In this document: positions 54,793 to 63,498 of the stretch, in pieces
Numbering within the stretch: position 1 is the stretch's first letter
Layout: every line of letters starts with the position of its first letter
Source of the DNA: Tepidimonas taiwanensis
GTDB lineage: Bacteria > Pseudomonadota > Gammaproteobacteria > Burkholderiales > Burkholderiaceae_C
Reading direction: 5' to 3'
NCBI RefSeq assembly: GCF_020162115.1
Contig: NZ_CP083911.1
Span: 620,001 to 684,000, forward strand
DNA length: 64,000 nucleotides
Made by a program: the position numbers and the translations under genes
Notes under the pieces: generated by a model
What the model saw: the letters and a program-made list of their open reading frames with translations, nothing else
Database searches by the model: none
Told to the model about the DNA's origin: nothing

Positions 54793-55701
54793 TCAGCCGG
54801 CGGCCAGCCCGCCGCATCCGCACGCCGCCGGCAGGTCGTAAAAGCGCCGGATGCCCTCCCACGCGTCCTCGGGCGTGTCGACGTAGGAGAACAACTCGAG
54901 GTCTTCGGGCGAAATGACGCCTTCCTCGACCATCGCGTCGAAGTTGATCAGTCGCTTCCAGTAGGCGCTGCCGTAGAGGAACACCGGCACCGGTTTGGAC
55001 TTCTTCGTCTGCACCAGCGTCAGCACCTCGAACAGCTCGTCGAGCGTGCCGAACCCACCCGGGAACGCGACCAGTGCCTTCGCGCGCATCATGAAGTGCA
55101 TCTTGCGCAGCGCGAAGTAGTGGAATTTGAAACGCAGGTGCGGGCTGATGTAGGGGTTGGGTTCCTGCTCGTGCGGCAGCAGGATGTTGAGCCCCACGCT
55201 GGGCGCCCCGAGGTCATGCGCCCCGCGGTTGGCGGCCTCCATGATGCCCGGGCCGCCGCCGGTGACGATGTAGAGACGGTCTGCCTTGGGGCACGACTGG
55301 CTGTAGGCGGCGACCAGCTGGGCGAAGCGCCGCGCCTCATCGTAGTAGTGCGCGTTGCGGCGCAGCGCTTCGGCGCGCCGCAGTTCAGCCGGGTCCCCGC
55401 TGGCCTGTGCGCGCTGCCAGATCGCTTCGGCCTCGGCCGGTTCGCGAAAGCGCGCACTGCCAAACACCACGATGGTGTTGTCGATCCCGGCCTCGGCCTG
55501 CCCGAGGTCGGGTTTCAGCAGTTCGAGCTGGAAGCGGATCCCGCGTGTTTCGCGGCGCAGCAGAAATTCCGGGTCGGCGAACGCGAGCCGGTACGCGTCG
55601 GGCGCGGGTCGGCTGCTGTCCTCCGACAGCAGGTGCATCTCGACCGCGGCATCGGCGAGCCGCTGGGCCTGCAGGTCGTGCGCGGGATCGTGCGGTGACA
55701 T
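54793..55701 (-). CDS. LOG-family nucleotide 5'-monophosphate phosphoribohydrolase
   Basis: A Rossmann-fold enzyme of the LOG/YgdH family, which cleaves ribose 5-phosphate from nucleoside monophosphates (cytokinin activation in plants; PpnN-like nucleotide turnover in bacteria). The 302-residue protein has IVVFGSARF, VTGGGPGIMEAANRGA and the signature FPGGFGTLDELFE with the conserved Arg/Glu set. It starts with ATG 55701, sharing a base with the efp stop (TGATG), so it is cotranscribed with efp. Physiological substrate unknown. Confidence 0.9.
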   Translation of the reverse strand: MSPHDPAHDLQAQRLADAAVEMHLLSEDSSRPAPDAYRLAFADPEFLLRRETRGIRFQLELLKPDLGQAEAGIDNTIVVFGSARFREPAEAEAIWQRAQASGDPAELRRAEALRRNAHYYDEARRFAQLVAAYSQSCPKADRLYIVTGGGPGIMEAANRGAHDLGAPSVGLNILLPHEQEPNPYISPHLRFKFHYFALRKMHFMMRAKALVAFPGGFGTLDELFEVLTLVQTKKSKPVPVFLYGSAYWKRLINFDAMVEEGVISPEDLELFSYVDTPEDAWEGIRRFYDLPAACGCGGLAAG

Positions 55702-56255
55702 CAGACGCGTTTGCGGTATTCGCCGGTGCGGGTGTCGATCTCGATCTTGTCGCCCTGTTCGACGAAGATCGGCACCATCACCTCGAAGCCGGTGGCGATC
55801 TTGGCGGGCTTGAGCACCTTGCCCGACGTATCGCCCTTGACGGCCGGCTCGGTCCAGGTGACCTCGCGCACGACGCTGGTGGGCAGTTCGATCGAGATCG
55901 CCTTGCCTTCGTAGAACACCACCTCGGCGGCCATGCCGTCTTCGAGGTAGTTGAGCGCGTCGCCCATGTTCTCGGCCTCGACCTCGTACTGGTTGTACTC
56001 GCTGTCCATCCAGACGTACATCGGGTCGGCGAAGTAGGAGTAGGTGCACTCCTTCTTGTCGAGGATGATGTTGTCGATCTTATCGTCGGCCTTGAAGACG
56101 ACTTCGGTGGCGCTGTTGTTGAGCAGCGCCTTGAGCTTCATGCGCACGGTCGCGGCGCCGCGGCCGCCGCGCTGGTATTCGGTCTTGAGAACGATCATCG
56201 GGTCCTTGCCGTGCATGATGACGTTGCCGGCGCGGATTTCTTGCGCGAGTTTCAT
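55701..56255 (-). CDS. efp: Elongation factor P, arginine-32 type
   Basis: Relieves ribosomes stalled at polyproline. The 184-residue protein has the three EF-P domains. The domain I loop reads YQRGGRGAATVRMK, placing Arg at position 32, the residue rhamnosylated by EarP; the lysine used by the EpmA pathway is absent. earP is in the same neighbourhood at 57208. The ATG at 56255 is standard and the C-terminus RTGEYRKRV is typical. Confidence 0.97.
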   Translation of the reverse strand: MKLAQEIRAGNVIMHGKDPMIVLKTEYQRGGRGAATVRMKLKALLNNSATEVVFKADDKIDNIILDKKECTYSYFADPMYVWMDSEYNQYEVEAENMGDALNYLEDGMAAEVVFYEGKAISIELPTSVVREVTWTEPAVKGDTSGKVLKPAKIATGFEVMVPIFVEQGDKIEIDTRTGEYRKRV

Positions 56256-56297
56256 GGGGTATCCGAAGTTGGGAGGGTAAGGAATGACAAACCCACT

Positions 56298-56327
56298 ATT
56301 TTAGCGTGCGGGGCGTTGCGCGTGAAA
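56298..56327 (-). promoter_or_regulatory. Candidate promoter of efp
   Basis: Minus strand TTTCAC (56322-56327), 18 bases, TAAAAT (56298-56303), about 45 bases before the efp ATG. Confidence 0.5.
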
Positions 56328-56375
56328 GCCATGCATTGGCAGGCCACGCATCCCGCGGCGACTGAGGGTGCGGCA

Positions 56376-56819
56376 TCACCGCACCAGCGCCTGCAAGAGG
56401 GGAGGCGTCGGCTCGAGGAACGGGTTGACCACAGTCACACCGCGCCACGTAAATCCATGCTGCAGGTCTTCCGATAGCAGCACCCGGCAGCGGTTTTCGG
56501 CGGTAACGGCCAGCACCAAGGCGTCCCACATCGACAGCCCGTGATCGACGACGAGGTCCAGTGCGGATTGGAACGCGCGCCAGGTCGAGTCGGCCACCTC
56601 GTAACTGTCGGCCCAGTCCAAAACGGCCAGCCGGGTCTGATCCGTGGAGCGCTTTGCTTTGCCGATCAGCACCCGCGCGAGTTCACCCAGCGTTTGCGCT
56701 GGCAGGACCACACCATCGGTGGGCAAGCGTTCGATCCAGTCAATGGCCAGACGGCAGCGCCGCTCATCGCCGACGCCTTCGGCGTAGGCCAGCACATTCG
56801 TATCGAGCGCGATACGCAT
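56376..56819 (-). CDS. vapC: PIN-domain toxin
   Basis: A 147-residue PIN ribonuclease. The acidic active-site residues are visible: Asp in RIALDTNVLAYAEG, Glu in TLGELARVLIG, Asp in GLSMWDALVLAVTAE and Asp in VLLSEDLQHG. It lies three bases after the antitoxin gene and is transcribed with it. Toxins of this type cut tRNA or rRNA when the antitoxin is lost. Target unknown. Confidence 0.92.
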   Translation of the reverse strand: MRIALDTNVLAYAEGVGDERRCRLAIDWIERLPTDGVVLPAQTLGELARVLIGKAKRSTDQTRLAVLDWADSYEVADSTWRAFQSALDLVVDHGLSMWDALVLAVTAENRCRVLLSEDLQHGFTWRGVTVVNPFLEPTPPLLQALVR

Positions 56820-56822
56820 CGA

Positions 56823-57059
56823 TCACCGTTCGTACAGCGCGTCCCGCGTCCAGTCGCGGCTGCCGGTCACGTCCTGCCCGTGCAGTCGATCCAGCAGTCG
56901 GCGCTTGGCCGCTTCACGCGCGGGATCACGCGGGCGGATGGGGGCAATCGAGGCGACGGGCCTGCCCCGCGCCACCACCGTCACGGCCTCGCCCGCGGCA
57001 ACGTCGCGTAACACCCGCGAGAAGTAACGGTTCGCGTCGCTGGCCGAAATGGTTTTCAT
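56823..57059 (-). CDS. Phd/YefM-type antitoxin
   Basis: A 78-residue antitoxin. The N-terminal DNA-binding fold reads MKTISASDANRYFSRVLRDV followed by GEAVTVVARGRPVASIAPI, the Phd/YefM pattern; the C-terminal half is charged and should wrap the PIN toxin. It is the first gene of the pair, with promoter and palindromic operator directly upstream, so it should repress its own transcription. Confidence 0.9.
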   Translation of the reverse strand: MKTISASDANRYFSRVLRDVAAGEAVTVVARGRPVASIAPIRPRDPAREAAKRRLLDRLHGQDVTGSRDWTRDALYER

Positions 57060-57075
57060 GGGTGAGCGTCTTCGA

Positions 57076-57094
57076 TGTAGTGATGAAGACTACA
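57076..57094 (-). promoter_or_regulatory. Palindromic operator of the toxin-antitoxin pair
   Basis: TGTAGT and ACTACA separated by seven bases, lying between the -10 box and the antitoxin start. This is where an autoregulating antitoxin would bind. Confidence 0.7.
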
Positions 57095-57121
57095 CTCTAT
57101 CCGCATCGTTCGGCTTGTCAA
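57094..57121 (-). promoter_or_regulatory. Sigma-70 promoter of the toxin-antitoxin pair
   Basis: Minus strand TTGACA (57116-57121, perfect), 16 bases, TAGAGT (57094-57099). The -10 box touches the operator. Confidence 0.7.
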
Positions 57122-57123
57122 GC

Positions 57124-57151
57124 GGGCGGTGGGTCGCGGGCGGTGGGTCGC
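57124..57151. repeat. Tandem 14-base repeat
   Basis: GGGCGGTGGGTCGC occurs twice head to tail between the toxin-antitoxin promoter and the end of earP. It is outside coding regions. Confidence 0.8.
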
Positions 57152-57207
57152 GCTTCGCGGGCTGCAAACCGTCAGCAGCGGAGGGTCGATGGTCAATGCG
57201 GCTTCAC

Positions 57208-58386
57208 TCATTCACCGCGTCGCCGCTGTACGAAAGCGATCAGCCGCGTGAGCAGGTCGTCCTGTGCGAGCAGCTGCGCTCTCGCAGCTTGGGCAGCCTC
57301 GCACCAGGCCGCGAGGCGCTGCGGGGTGAGCGGCGGGGGCTCGGCGTCCGGCGCGCCGTTCCAAGCCCGCATCCAGGCGTGCCAGTCCGGTGGGCCGTCG
57401 AACCAGCGCAGAAAGGCCTCCAGCTTGTCGAAGTGCGCGCCGTCGTCTTGGGGGTAGAGCTGCCACAGGAACGGCTGGCCCGCCCACAGCGCGCGCACCA
57501 GCGAATCCTCCCCGCGCACGAGGTTGAGGTCGCACGCCCACAGCCGCTCGTCGAACGCGGGCTGCGGCACGCTTGCCAGCACCTGCGCGCGCGCCCCCGC
57601 GGGCAGCGGGGGGGCGAGGGCCGTCCACGCCGCGGCGCTGCGTCCCGCGGCGACCAGCCACAGCGCATCCGCGAGGGCGGGTTGTGCCACCAGCCGCGGC
57701 AGCGCTGCGGGTTCGTAGCAAAACAGGCTCACCCACGGACCTTCGTGGCGGGTGATGCCGGCCCGCCAGGCGGGCGCGTCGAACGCCGCCTGCCGCGCCG
57801 TGAGGTCGGCTTCGCGCAGCAGCCCGCCGGTGTCGGGCGTGAAGCCGGGGAAGAAAAACCATTTCGTGCGCCCCGTCAGCGGCCCGTGCAGCACGGGCGA
57901 GGGCAGGCCGTGGCTGCGCGCCACCCACGGCTCGGCGCTGAGGTACTCCAGGTTCAGCCAGACCGTGGGTCGGCCGTCCGGAGCGGTCGGGGGCAGCAGC
58001 GCCGCCACCCAGGCGTCCGGCACGTGGCAGCCAAAAGCCTCGATCAGCACGTTGCCCGGTGGCAGCGATGGCGGGGGTGCGTCGGGCTGCGTGCGCGGCC
58101 AGTCGTGCACCGTCACGCCGGGCACCCGGCCGTCGCGCGCGCCGGGGGCCATCCAGTCCAGCGCCGTGGCGTCGTCGATCCACAGCCGCACGCGCTGGCC
58201 GGCCGCGCCCAGCTGGCGGCACAATCGCCAGCAAACGCCCACGTCGCCCCAGTTGTCGACCACGTGGCAGAACACGTCCCACGTCAGCGGGGGGGCGTCC
58301 GGCCCAGCGGGGCTCGTGCGCGGACGCTCGCTTGCGGGTGCAGCGCCCGTCACGGGGGCCGGGGGCGAAGGATCGGAATCGGACAT
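57208..58386 (-). CDS. earP: EF-P arginine rhamnosyltransferase
   Basis: Transfers rhamnose from dTDP-rhamnose to Arg32 of EF-P. The 392-residue protein has the family start WDVFCHVVDNWGDVGVCWRL with the catalytic Asp, the GRTKWFFFPGFTPDTGGLLR segment, and the nucleotide-binding FDERLWACDLNLVRGEDSLVRA region. The first 34 residues are low-complexity and absent from typical EarP, so a start nearer 58350 (GTG) is possible. As called, its ATG overlaps the divergent uvrC ATG in the shared bases CATG. It is about 1 kb from its substrate gene efp, with the toxin pair between. Confidence 0.94.
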   Translation of the reverse strand: MSDSDPSPPAPVTGAAPASERPRTSPAGPDAPPLTWDVFCHVVDNWGDVGVCWRLCRQLGAAGQRVRLWIDDATALDWMAPGARDGRVPGVTVHDWPRTQPDAPPPSLPPGNVLIEAFGCHVPDAWVAALLPPTAPDGRPTVWLNLEYLSAEPWVARSHGLPSPVLHGPLTGRTKWFFFPGFTPDTGGLLREADLTARQAAFDAPAWRAGITRHEGPWVSLFCYEPAALPRLVAQPALADALWLVAAGRSAAAWTALAPPLPAGARAQVLASVPQPAFDERLWACDLNLVRGEDSLVRALWAGQPFLWQLYPQDDGAHFDKLEAFLRWFDGPPDWHAWMRAWNGAPDAEPPPLTPQRLAAWCEAAQAARAQLLAQDDLLTRLIAFVQRRRGE

Positions 58387-60379
58387 GTCAGCGGTGCATC
58401 CAGAGGAATTGTTGCGCGCGGTCGCGGCCCTGCCGTCGTTGCCGGGTGTGTACCGGTATTACGACGCGGCCGGGGCGCTGCTCTATGTCGGCAAGGCGCG
58501 CGACCTGAAAAAACGCGTCAGCAGCTATTTCCAGAAAACCCACGACGGCACGCGCATCGGCCACATGGTGGCCAAGATCGCGCGGCTGGAAACCACCGTC
58601 GTGCGCTCCGAGGCGGAAGCGCTGCTGCTGGAAAACAACCTGATCAAAACCCAGCAGCCGCGCTACAACATCCTCTTTCGTGACGACAAGAGCTACCCCT
58701 ACCTGCGCATCAGCGCCAGCACGTGGGTGGCGGACGCGCCAGACGCGGGTACCGTCCCCGGTCGCCCCAACCCCGACCATTATCCGCGCGTGTCGTACTA
58801 CCGCGGTGCGGTGGACCGGCGCCACCAGTATTTCGGGCCTTACCCGAGCGCGTGGGCCGTCAAGGAGACGATCCAGTTGCTACAAAAGGTGTTTCGCCTG
58901 CGCACGTGCGAGGACACGGTGTTCGCGCACCGCACGCGGCCGTGCCTGCTGTACCAGATCAAGCGCTGCAGCGGCCCCTGCGTCGGGCTGATCGCGCCAG
59001 CGGACTACGCCGCGGACGTGCGCGCGGCCAGCGCCTTCCTGAACGGCGAGAGTCAGAGCGTGCTCGCGGAACTGGAGGCGCGCATGTTCGCGCACGCCGA
59101 ACGGCTTGCGTTCGAGCAGGCGGCGGAGGTGCGCAACCAGATCACGGCGCTGTCGCGCGTGCTGCACCAGCAGGCGATGGAGAGCGTCGACGACCAGGAC
59201 GTCGACATCCTGGCGGTGCGCGTGCAGGGCGGGCGCGCGTGCGTCAACCTGGCGATGGTGCGCGGCGGGCGCCACCTGGGCGACCGCGCGTTTTTCCCGG
59301 CGCACGTCGAGGATGGCGCGGCGCTGGCCGACCCGGAAGCGCCCGGCACACCCGAGCAGCGCGTGCTGGAGGCGTTTCTCGCGCAGCACTACACACAGGT
59401 GCCGCCGCCCCCGGTGCTGGTGCTGGGCGCGCCGGTGGATGAGGCGCTGCTGGAAGCGCTGATCGAGCAAAGCGGCGTGCGCGTGCGTGCCGTCTTCCAC
59501 CCACGCGAGCAACGCCGGCTGTGGCTGGAGATGGCGCAGCAAAACGCCGACCTGCAGCTCGCGCGGCTGTTGGCGGAGGAGGGCTCGCAGCAGGCGCGCA
59601 CGCGGGCGCTCGCCGAGGCGCTGGGGCTGTCCGCGGACACGCCCGAGGCGCTGGCGGCGCTGCGCATCGAGTGCTTCGACATCTCGCACACGGCGGGCGA
59701 GGCGACGATGGCCTCGTGCGTCGTGTACGAGGGCCACCAGATGCAGCCCGCGCAGTACCGGCGCTACGCGATCGAGGGCATCACGCCGGGAGACGACTAC
59801 GCCGCGATGCGCCAGGTGTTGCAGCGCCGCTACGGCCGGGTTGCCGCCGCGCTGGCCGACGCCGGCGGCGATGCGGCAGACGGGATCGCCGGGGGAGGGG
59901 CATCCCGGGCGGCGAAAGGCGAAGCGCGGTTGCCCGACATCGTGCTCATCGACGGCGGCGTGGGGCAGGTCAACGTCGCGCGCGAGGTGTTCGAGTCGCT
60001 GGGCCTGGACATCGGCCGCCTGGTTGGCGTCGAAAAGGGCGAGGGCCGCAAGGTGGGGCTGGAGGAACTCGTCTTTGCCGATGGGCGCGAGAAGGTGTAT
60101 CTGGGTGCGGACTCCGCCGCGCTGATGCTGGTGGCGCAGATCCGCGACGAGGCGCACCGCTTCGCGATCACCGGCATGCGTGCGCGCCGCGCCAAGGCGC
60201 GCACGGGCGGCAGCCGGCTGGAGGACATCCCGGGCGTCGGCCCCAAGCGGCGCGCGCGGCTGCTCGCCCGTTTCGGGGGTGTGCGCGGCGTGGCCGCGGC
60301 GAGTGTCGAGGACCTCGCCGGCGTCGAAGGGATCTCGTGGGAGCTGGCCGAGGCGATCTACCGCGCGTTGCACGGCTGA
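58385..60379 (+). CDS. uvrC: Excinuclease ABC subunit C
   Basis: Makes both incisions in UvrABC repair of bulky DNA damage. The 664-residue protein has the N-terminal GIY-YIG nuclease (GVYRYYDAAGALLYVGKARD), the UVR motif region (ERLAFEQAAEVRNQ) that binds UvrB, the RNase H-like second nuclease (RIECFDISHTAGE, LIDGGVGQVN), and tandem HhH at the end (LEDIPGVGPKRRARLLARFG). It is longer than the E. coli protein (610) through inserts common in betaproteobacteria. ATG 58385 is chosen; the open frame extends further upstream but antisense to earP. Confidence 0.96.
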   Translation: MSAVHPEELLRAVAALPSLPGVYRYYDAAGALLYVGKARDLKKRVSSYFQKTHDGTRIGHMVAKIARLETTVVRSEAEALLLENNLIKTQQPRYNILFRDDKSYPYLRISASTWVADAPDAGTVPGRPNPDHYPRVSYYRGAVDRRHQYFGPYPSAWAVKETIQLLQKVFRLRTCEDTVFAHRTRPCLLYQIKRCSGPCVGLIAPADYAADVRAASAFLNGESQSVLAELEARMFAHAERLAFEQAAEVRNQITALSRVLHQQAMESVDDQDVDILAVRVQGGRACVNLAMVRGGRHLGDRAFFPAHVEDGAALADPEAPGTPEQRVLEAFLAQHYTQVPPPPVLVLGAPVDEALLEALIEQSGVRVRAVFHPREQRRLWLEMAQQNADLQLARLLAEEGSQQARTRALAEALGLSADTPEALAALRIECFDISHTAGEATMASCVVYEGHQMQPAQYRRYAIEGITPGDDYAAMRQVLQRRYGRVAAALADAGGDAADGIAGGGASRAAKGEARLPDIVLIDGGVGQVNVAREVFESLGLDIGRLVGVEKGEGRKVGLEELVFADGREKVYLGADSAALMLVAQIRDEAHRFAITGMRARRAKARTGGSRLEDIPGVGPKRRARLLARFGGVRGVAAASVEDLAGVEGISWELAEAIYRALHG

Positions 60380-60412
60380 TAGCGTCCCGCCAAACCCGCA
60401 TAATCCATACCC

Positions 60413-60979
60413 ATGTTTTTCAACCTGCCGACGCTGCTGACCTGGGCGCGCATCGCCGCGATCCCGCTCATCGTGGCGGTGTTCCACTGGCCCGGGTTGG
60501 CACTGCCGCTGCAGAACGCGCTGGCCACCGGGTTGTTCATCGTCTTTGCGCTCACCGACTGGGCGGACGGCTACCTCGCGCGGCGGCTCAACCAGACGTC
60601 GGCGTTCGGCGCCTTCCTGGACCCGGTGGCGGACAAATTTCTCGTCTGCGCGTGCGTGCTGGAGCTGGTGCACCTGGACCGCGTGCACGTCTTCGTCGCG
60701 CTCATCATCATTGGGCGCGAGATCGCCATCTCGGCGCTGCGCGAATGGATGGCGCAGATCGGTGCGGTCAAGAGTGTGGCCGTGCACATGGTCGGCAAGG
60801 CCAAGACCGCGACGCAGATGGTCGCGATCCCGTTCCTGCTCTACGACGCGGTCGTGCTGGGCGTCGACACGCGCTGGTGGGGGACGGTGCTGATCTGGGC
60901 CGCAGCGGTGCTGACGGTGTGGTCGATGGTGTACTACCTCAACAAAGCCATTCCGGAAATCCGTGCCCGGGCGCGCTGA
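60413..60979 (+). CDS. pgsA: CDP-diacylglycerol-glycerol-3-phosphate 3-phosphatidyltransferase
   Basis: Makes phosphatidylglycerol phosphate at the inner membrane. The 188-residue protein has several helices and the CDP-alcohol phosphotransferase motif complete: DWADGYLARRLNQTSAFGAF followed by LDPVADKF. It follows uvrC by 33 bases, the common uvrC-pgsA order in proteobacteria. No ribosome site is clear before ATG 60413. Confidence 0.96.
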   Translation: MFFNLPTLLTWARIAAIPLIVAVFHWPGLALPLQNALATGLFIVFALTDWADGYLARRLNQTSAFGAFLDPVADKFLVCACVLELVHLDRVHVFVALIIIGREIAISALREWMAQIGAVKSVAVHMVGKAKTATQMVAIPFLLYDAVVLGVDTRWWGTVLIWAAAVLTVWSMVYYLNKAIPEIRARAR

Positions 60980-61014
60980 ACGCGAGTGACGCTGGGCACC
61001 GCTGAGTTTTCACG

Positions 61015-61908
61015 ATGACCGAGGTTGCCGATTCCCCCTGGATCCGCGCGATGCCCGCGGTGTTCGTGCTCATCTGGAGCACGGGTTTCATCGTCGCCCG
61101 CTACGGCATGCCGCATGCGCCGCCGATGACCTTTCTCGCGTGGCGCTATGCGCTCTCCATCGCGTGTTTTGTCGTCTGGATCGCGTGGGCGCGCGTGCCG
61201 TGGCCGCGCGGGCGATCGCAATGGGGCCATCTGGCGGTGACGGGCGTGTTGATGCACGCGGGGTATCTGGGCGGCGTCTGGGCCGCGGTCAAGGCCGGCA
61301 TGGGCGCGGGCCTGTCGTCGCTGATCGTCGGGCTGCAGCCGGTGCTCACGGCCGTGTGGCTGTCGGCCACGGGCGGGCGGGTGTCGACCCGCCAGTGGCT
61401 GGGGCTGGCGCTGGGCTTCGTCGGGCTCGTGTTGGTCGTGTCGCACAAGTTCGGCGCGGGCGGCCCCGGCGACACGGCCACGCCGCTCAACCTCGCGTTC
61501 GCCGTCGGCGCGCTGCTCGCGATCACCGCCGGCACGCTCTACCAGAAGCGCTATCTGGCGCCGTGTGACGTGCGCACCGCCAACACGGTGCAACTCGCCG
61601 CGGCGCTGGCGGTGACGCTGCCGCTGGCGTGGCTGGAGACCGAGCCGATGCACTGGAACGCCGAGTCCGCGGGCGCGATGGCATGGTCTGTGCTGGGGCT
61701 GACGCTGGGCGGCAGCTCGCTGCTGTACCTGCTGATCCAGCGCGGCGCGGCCGCGTCGGTGTCGAGCCTGATGTACCTGGTGCCGCCGTGCACGGCCGCG
61801 ATCGCGTGGCTGCTGTTTGGCGAGCCCATCACCGCGACGACCCTGGCCGGCACGGCGCTCACCGCCGCGGGCGTCGCGATCGTCGTGCACGCGGGCCGTT
61901 CCCGCTGA
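61015..61908 (+). CDS. EamA-family (DMT) transporter
   Basis: A 297-residue inner-membrane carrier with ten predicted helices in two EamA repeats (LIWSTGFIVARYGMPHAPPM, SLIVGLQPVLTAVWLS; SSLMYLVPPCTAAIAWLLFG). Such proteins export amino acids or other metabolites; the substrate is unknown. It lies 35 bases after pgsA and 19 bases before the dehydrogenase gene, probably in one unit. Confidence 0.9.
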   Translation: MTEVADSPWIRAMPAVFVLIWSTGFIVARYGMPHAPPMTFLAWRYALSIACFVVWIAWARVPWPRGRSQWGHLAVTGVLMHAGYLGGVWAAVKAGMGAGLSSLIVGLQPVLTAVWLSATGGRVSTRQWLGLALGFVGLVLVVSHKFGAGGPGDTATPLNLAFAVGALLAITAGTLYQKRYLAPCDVRTANTVQLAAALAVTLPLAWLETEPMHWNAESAGAMAWSVLGLTLGGSSLLYLLIQRGAAASVSSLMYLVPPCTAAIAWLLFGEPITATTLAGTALTAAGVAIVVHAGRSR

Positions 61909-61927
61909 ACCATCGAGGAGGGGAGTC

Positions 61928-63028
61928 GTGACCACCACCCACCGCATCGCCGTCATCCCGGGGGACGGCATCGGCACCGAGGTCGTGCCCGAGGGCCTGC
62001 GCGTGCTCGAAGCCGCCGCCGAGCGCTTTGGCATCCGCCTCGCGTTCGACCATTTCGACTTCGCCTGCTGGCCGTATTACGAGCGCCACGGCAAGATGTT
62101 GCCCGAAGACTGGAAGGAGCGCATCGGCGGGCACGACGCGATTTTTTTCGGTGCCGTCGGCTGGCCACAGAAGATCCCGGACCACGTGTCGCTGTGGGGG
62201 GCGCTGCTGCAGTTCCGCCGCGCGTTCGACCAGTACGTCAACCTGCGCCCGGCGCGGCTGATGCCCGGCATCCGTTCGCCGCTGGTGCGGCGCGACGGCA
62301 CGCCACGCGCACCCGGCGAGATCGACATGCTGATCGTGCGCGAGAACACCGAGGGTGAATACTCCAGCATCGGCGGCCGCATGTTCGAAGGCACCGAGCG
62401 CGAGCTGGTCCTGCAGGAAACGGTCATGACCCGCCACGGCGTCGACCGCGTGCTGCGCTACGCGTTCGAGCTGGCGCGCCAGCGCCCGCGGCGGCGCTTG
62501 ACCAGCGCGACCAAGTCCAACGGCATCGCCATCACGATGCCGTACTGGGACGAGCGCGTGCGCGCCATCGCCGCGGAGTACCCCGACGTCACGGTGGACC
62601 AGTTCCACATCGACATCCTGACCGCGCATTTCGTGCAGCGGCCGGAGCATTTCGACGTCGTGGTGGCGAGCAACCTGTTCGGCGACATCCTGAGCGACCT
62701 CGGGCCCGCGTGCACCGGGACGATCGGCATCGCCCCGTCTGCCAACCTCAACCCCGAGCGGCGCTTCCCGTCGCTGTTCGAGCCGGTGCACGGCTCGGCG
62801 CCGGACATCGCTGGTCGGGGCATCGCCAACCCGATCGGGCAAATCTGGGCCGGCGCGCTGATGCTGGACTTCCTCGGGTATCGCGACGCGCACGACGCCA
62901 TCTTGCGCGCCATCGAAGCGGTGCTCGATCCCGCCGGGGGTGGCCCGCGCACCCCCGACATCGGCGGCACCGCGCGCACCACCGACGTCGGCCGCGCCGT
63001 GGCCGACGCGCTGCGTCACGGCGCATGA
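61928..63028 (+). CDS. Tartrate/D-malate dehydrogenase (TtuC/DmlA-like)
   Basis: A beta-decarboxylating dehydrogenase of 366 residues, related to isopropylmalate dehydrogenase. Family features are IAVIPGDGIGTEVVPEGLRV, the metal/substrate region IVRENTEGEYSSIGGR, ATKSNGIAITMPYWDE, the LFGDILSDLGPACTGTIGIA stretch with its aspartates, and EPVHGSAPDIAGRGIANPIG. This subfamily oxidises D-malate or tartrate with NAD+. GTG at 61928 follows GAGGAGGGGA; the open frame upstream overlaps the transporter gene. The exact substrate is not settled by sequence. Confidence 0.93.
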   Translation: MTTTHRIAVIPGDGIGTEVVPEGLRVLEAAAERFGIRLAFDHFDFACWPYYERHGKMLPEDWKERIGGHDAIFFGAVGWPQKIPDHVSLWGALLQFRRAFDQYVNLRPARLMPGIRSPLVRRDGTPRAPGEIDMLIVRENTEGEYSSIGGRMFEGTERELVLQETVMTRHGVDRVLRYAFELARQRPRRRLTSATKSNGIAITMPYWDERVRAIAAEYPDVTVDQFHIDILTAHFVQRPEHFDVVVASNLFGDILSDLGPACTGTIGIAPSANLNPERRFPSLFEPVHGSAPDIAGRGIANPIGQIWAGALMLDFLGYRDAHDAILRAIEAVLDPAGGGPRTPDIGGTARTTDVGRAVADALRHGA

Positions 63029-63085
63029 GTAGAATACGCGCCTTTTTGCCCGGCCGCACGGCGCGGGCGTTGGAGGAAGCCCCTG

Positions 63086-63361
63086 ATGAACAAAGCACAG
63101 CTGATCGAACAAATGGCCGAACAGGCGCAATTGACCAAAGCCGAAGCGGCTCGGGCGCTGGAGGCGCTGCTAGCCACCGTCACCGCGACACTGGCTCGTG
63201 GAGGTGACGTGACCGTGGTCGGCTTTGGCAGCTTCGTTGTCGAAGAGCGCGCTGCCCGCACCGGCCGCAATCCCAAGACCGGAGAGCCGGTGGCCATCCC
63301 TGCAGCTAAAATACCAAAATTCCGTCCCGGCAAGGCGTTCAAAGACGCTGTCAACGGTTGA
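63086..63361 (+). CDS. hupB: DNA-binding protein HU
   Basis: A 91-residue histone-like dimer that bends DNA. It begins MNKAQLIEQMAEQAQLTKAE and has the core VTVVGFGSFVVEERAARTGR NPKTG and the closing KFRPGKAFKDAVNG. GGAGG lies about eight bases before ATG 63086. A possible -10 (TAGAAT) lies at about 63030. Confidence 0.96.
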   Translation: MNKAQLIEQMAEQAQLTKAEAARALEALLATVTATLARGGDVTVVGFGSFVVEERAARTGRNPKTGEPVAIPAAKIPKFRPGKAFKDAVNG

Positions 63362-63403
63362 TCGTTTTGGTGCTGACCCGATGGTCGGCGCACACCAACG
63401 GGC

Positions 63404-63479
63404 GGGTGCTTAGCTCAGCTGGTAGAGCGGCGCCCTTACAAGGCGTAGGTCGGCGGTTCGATCCCGTCAGCACCCACCA
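63404..63479 (+). tRNA. tRNA-Val (anticodon TAC)
   Basis: A 76-base cloverleaf with acceptor stem GGGTGCT/AGCACCC, D-loop TAGCTCAGCTGGTAGAGC, anticodon loop CTTACAA (anticodon TAC, valine GUA) and T-loop GGTTCGATCC. The CCA end is encoded. It follows hupB by 42 bases and precedes a terminator. Confidence 0.97.
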
Positions 63480-63498
63480 ATCAGTGATTTCCAGACAA

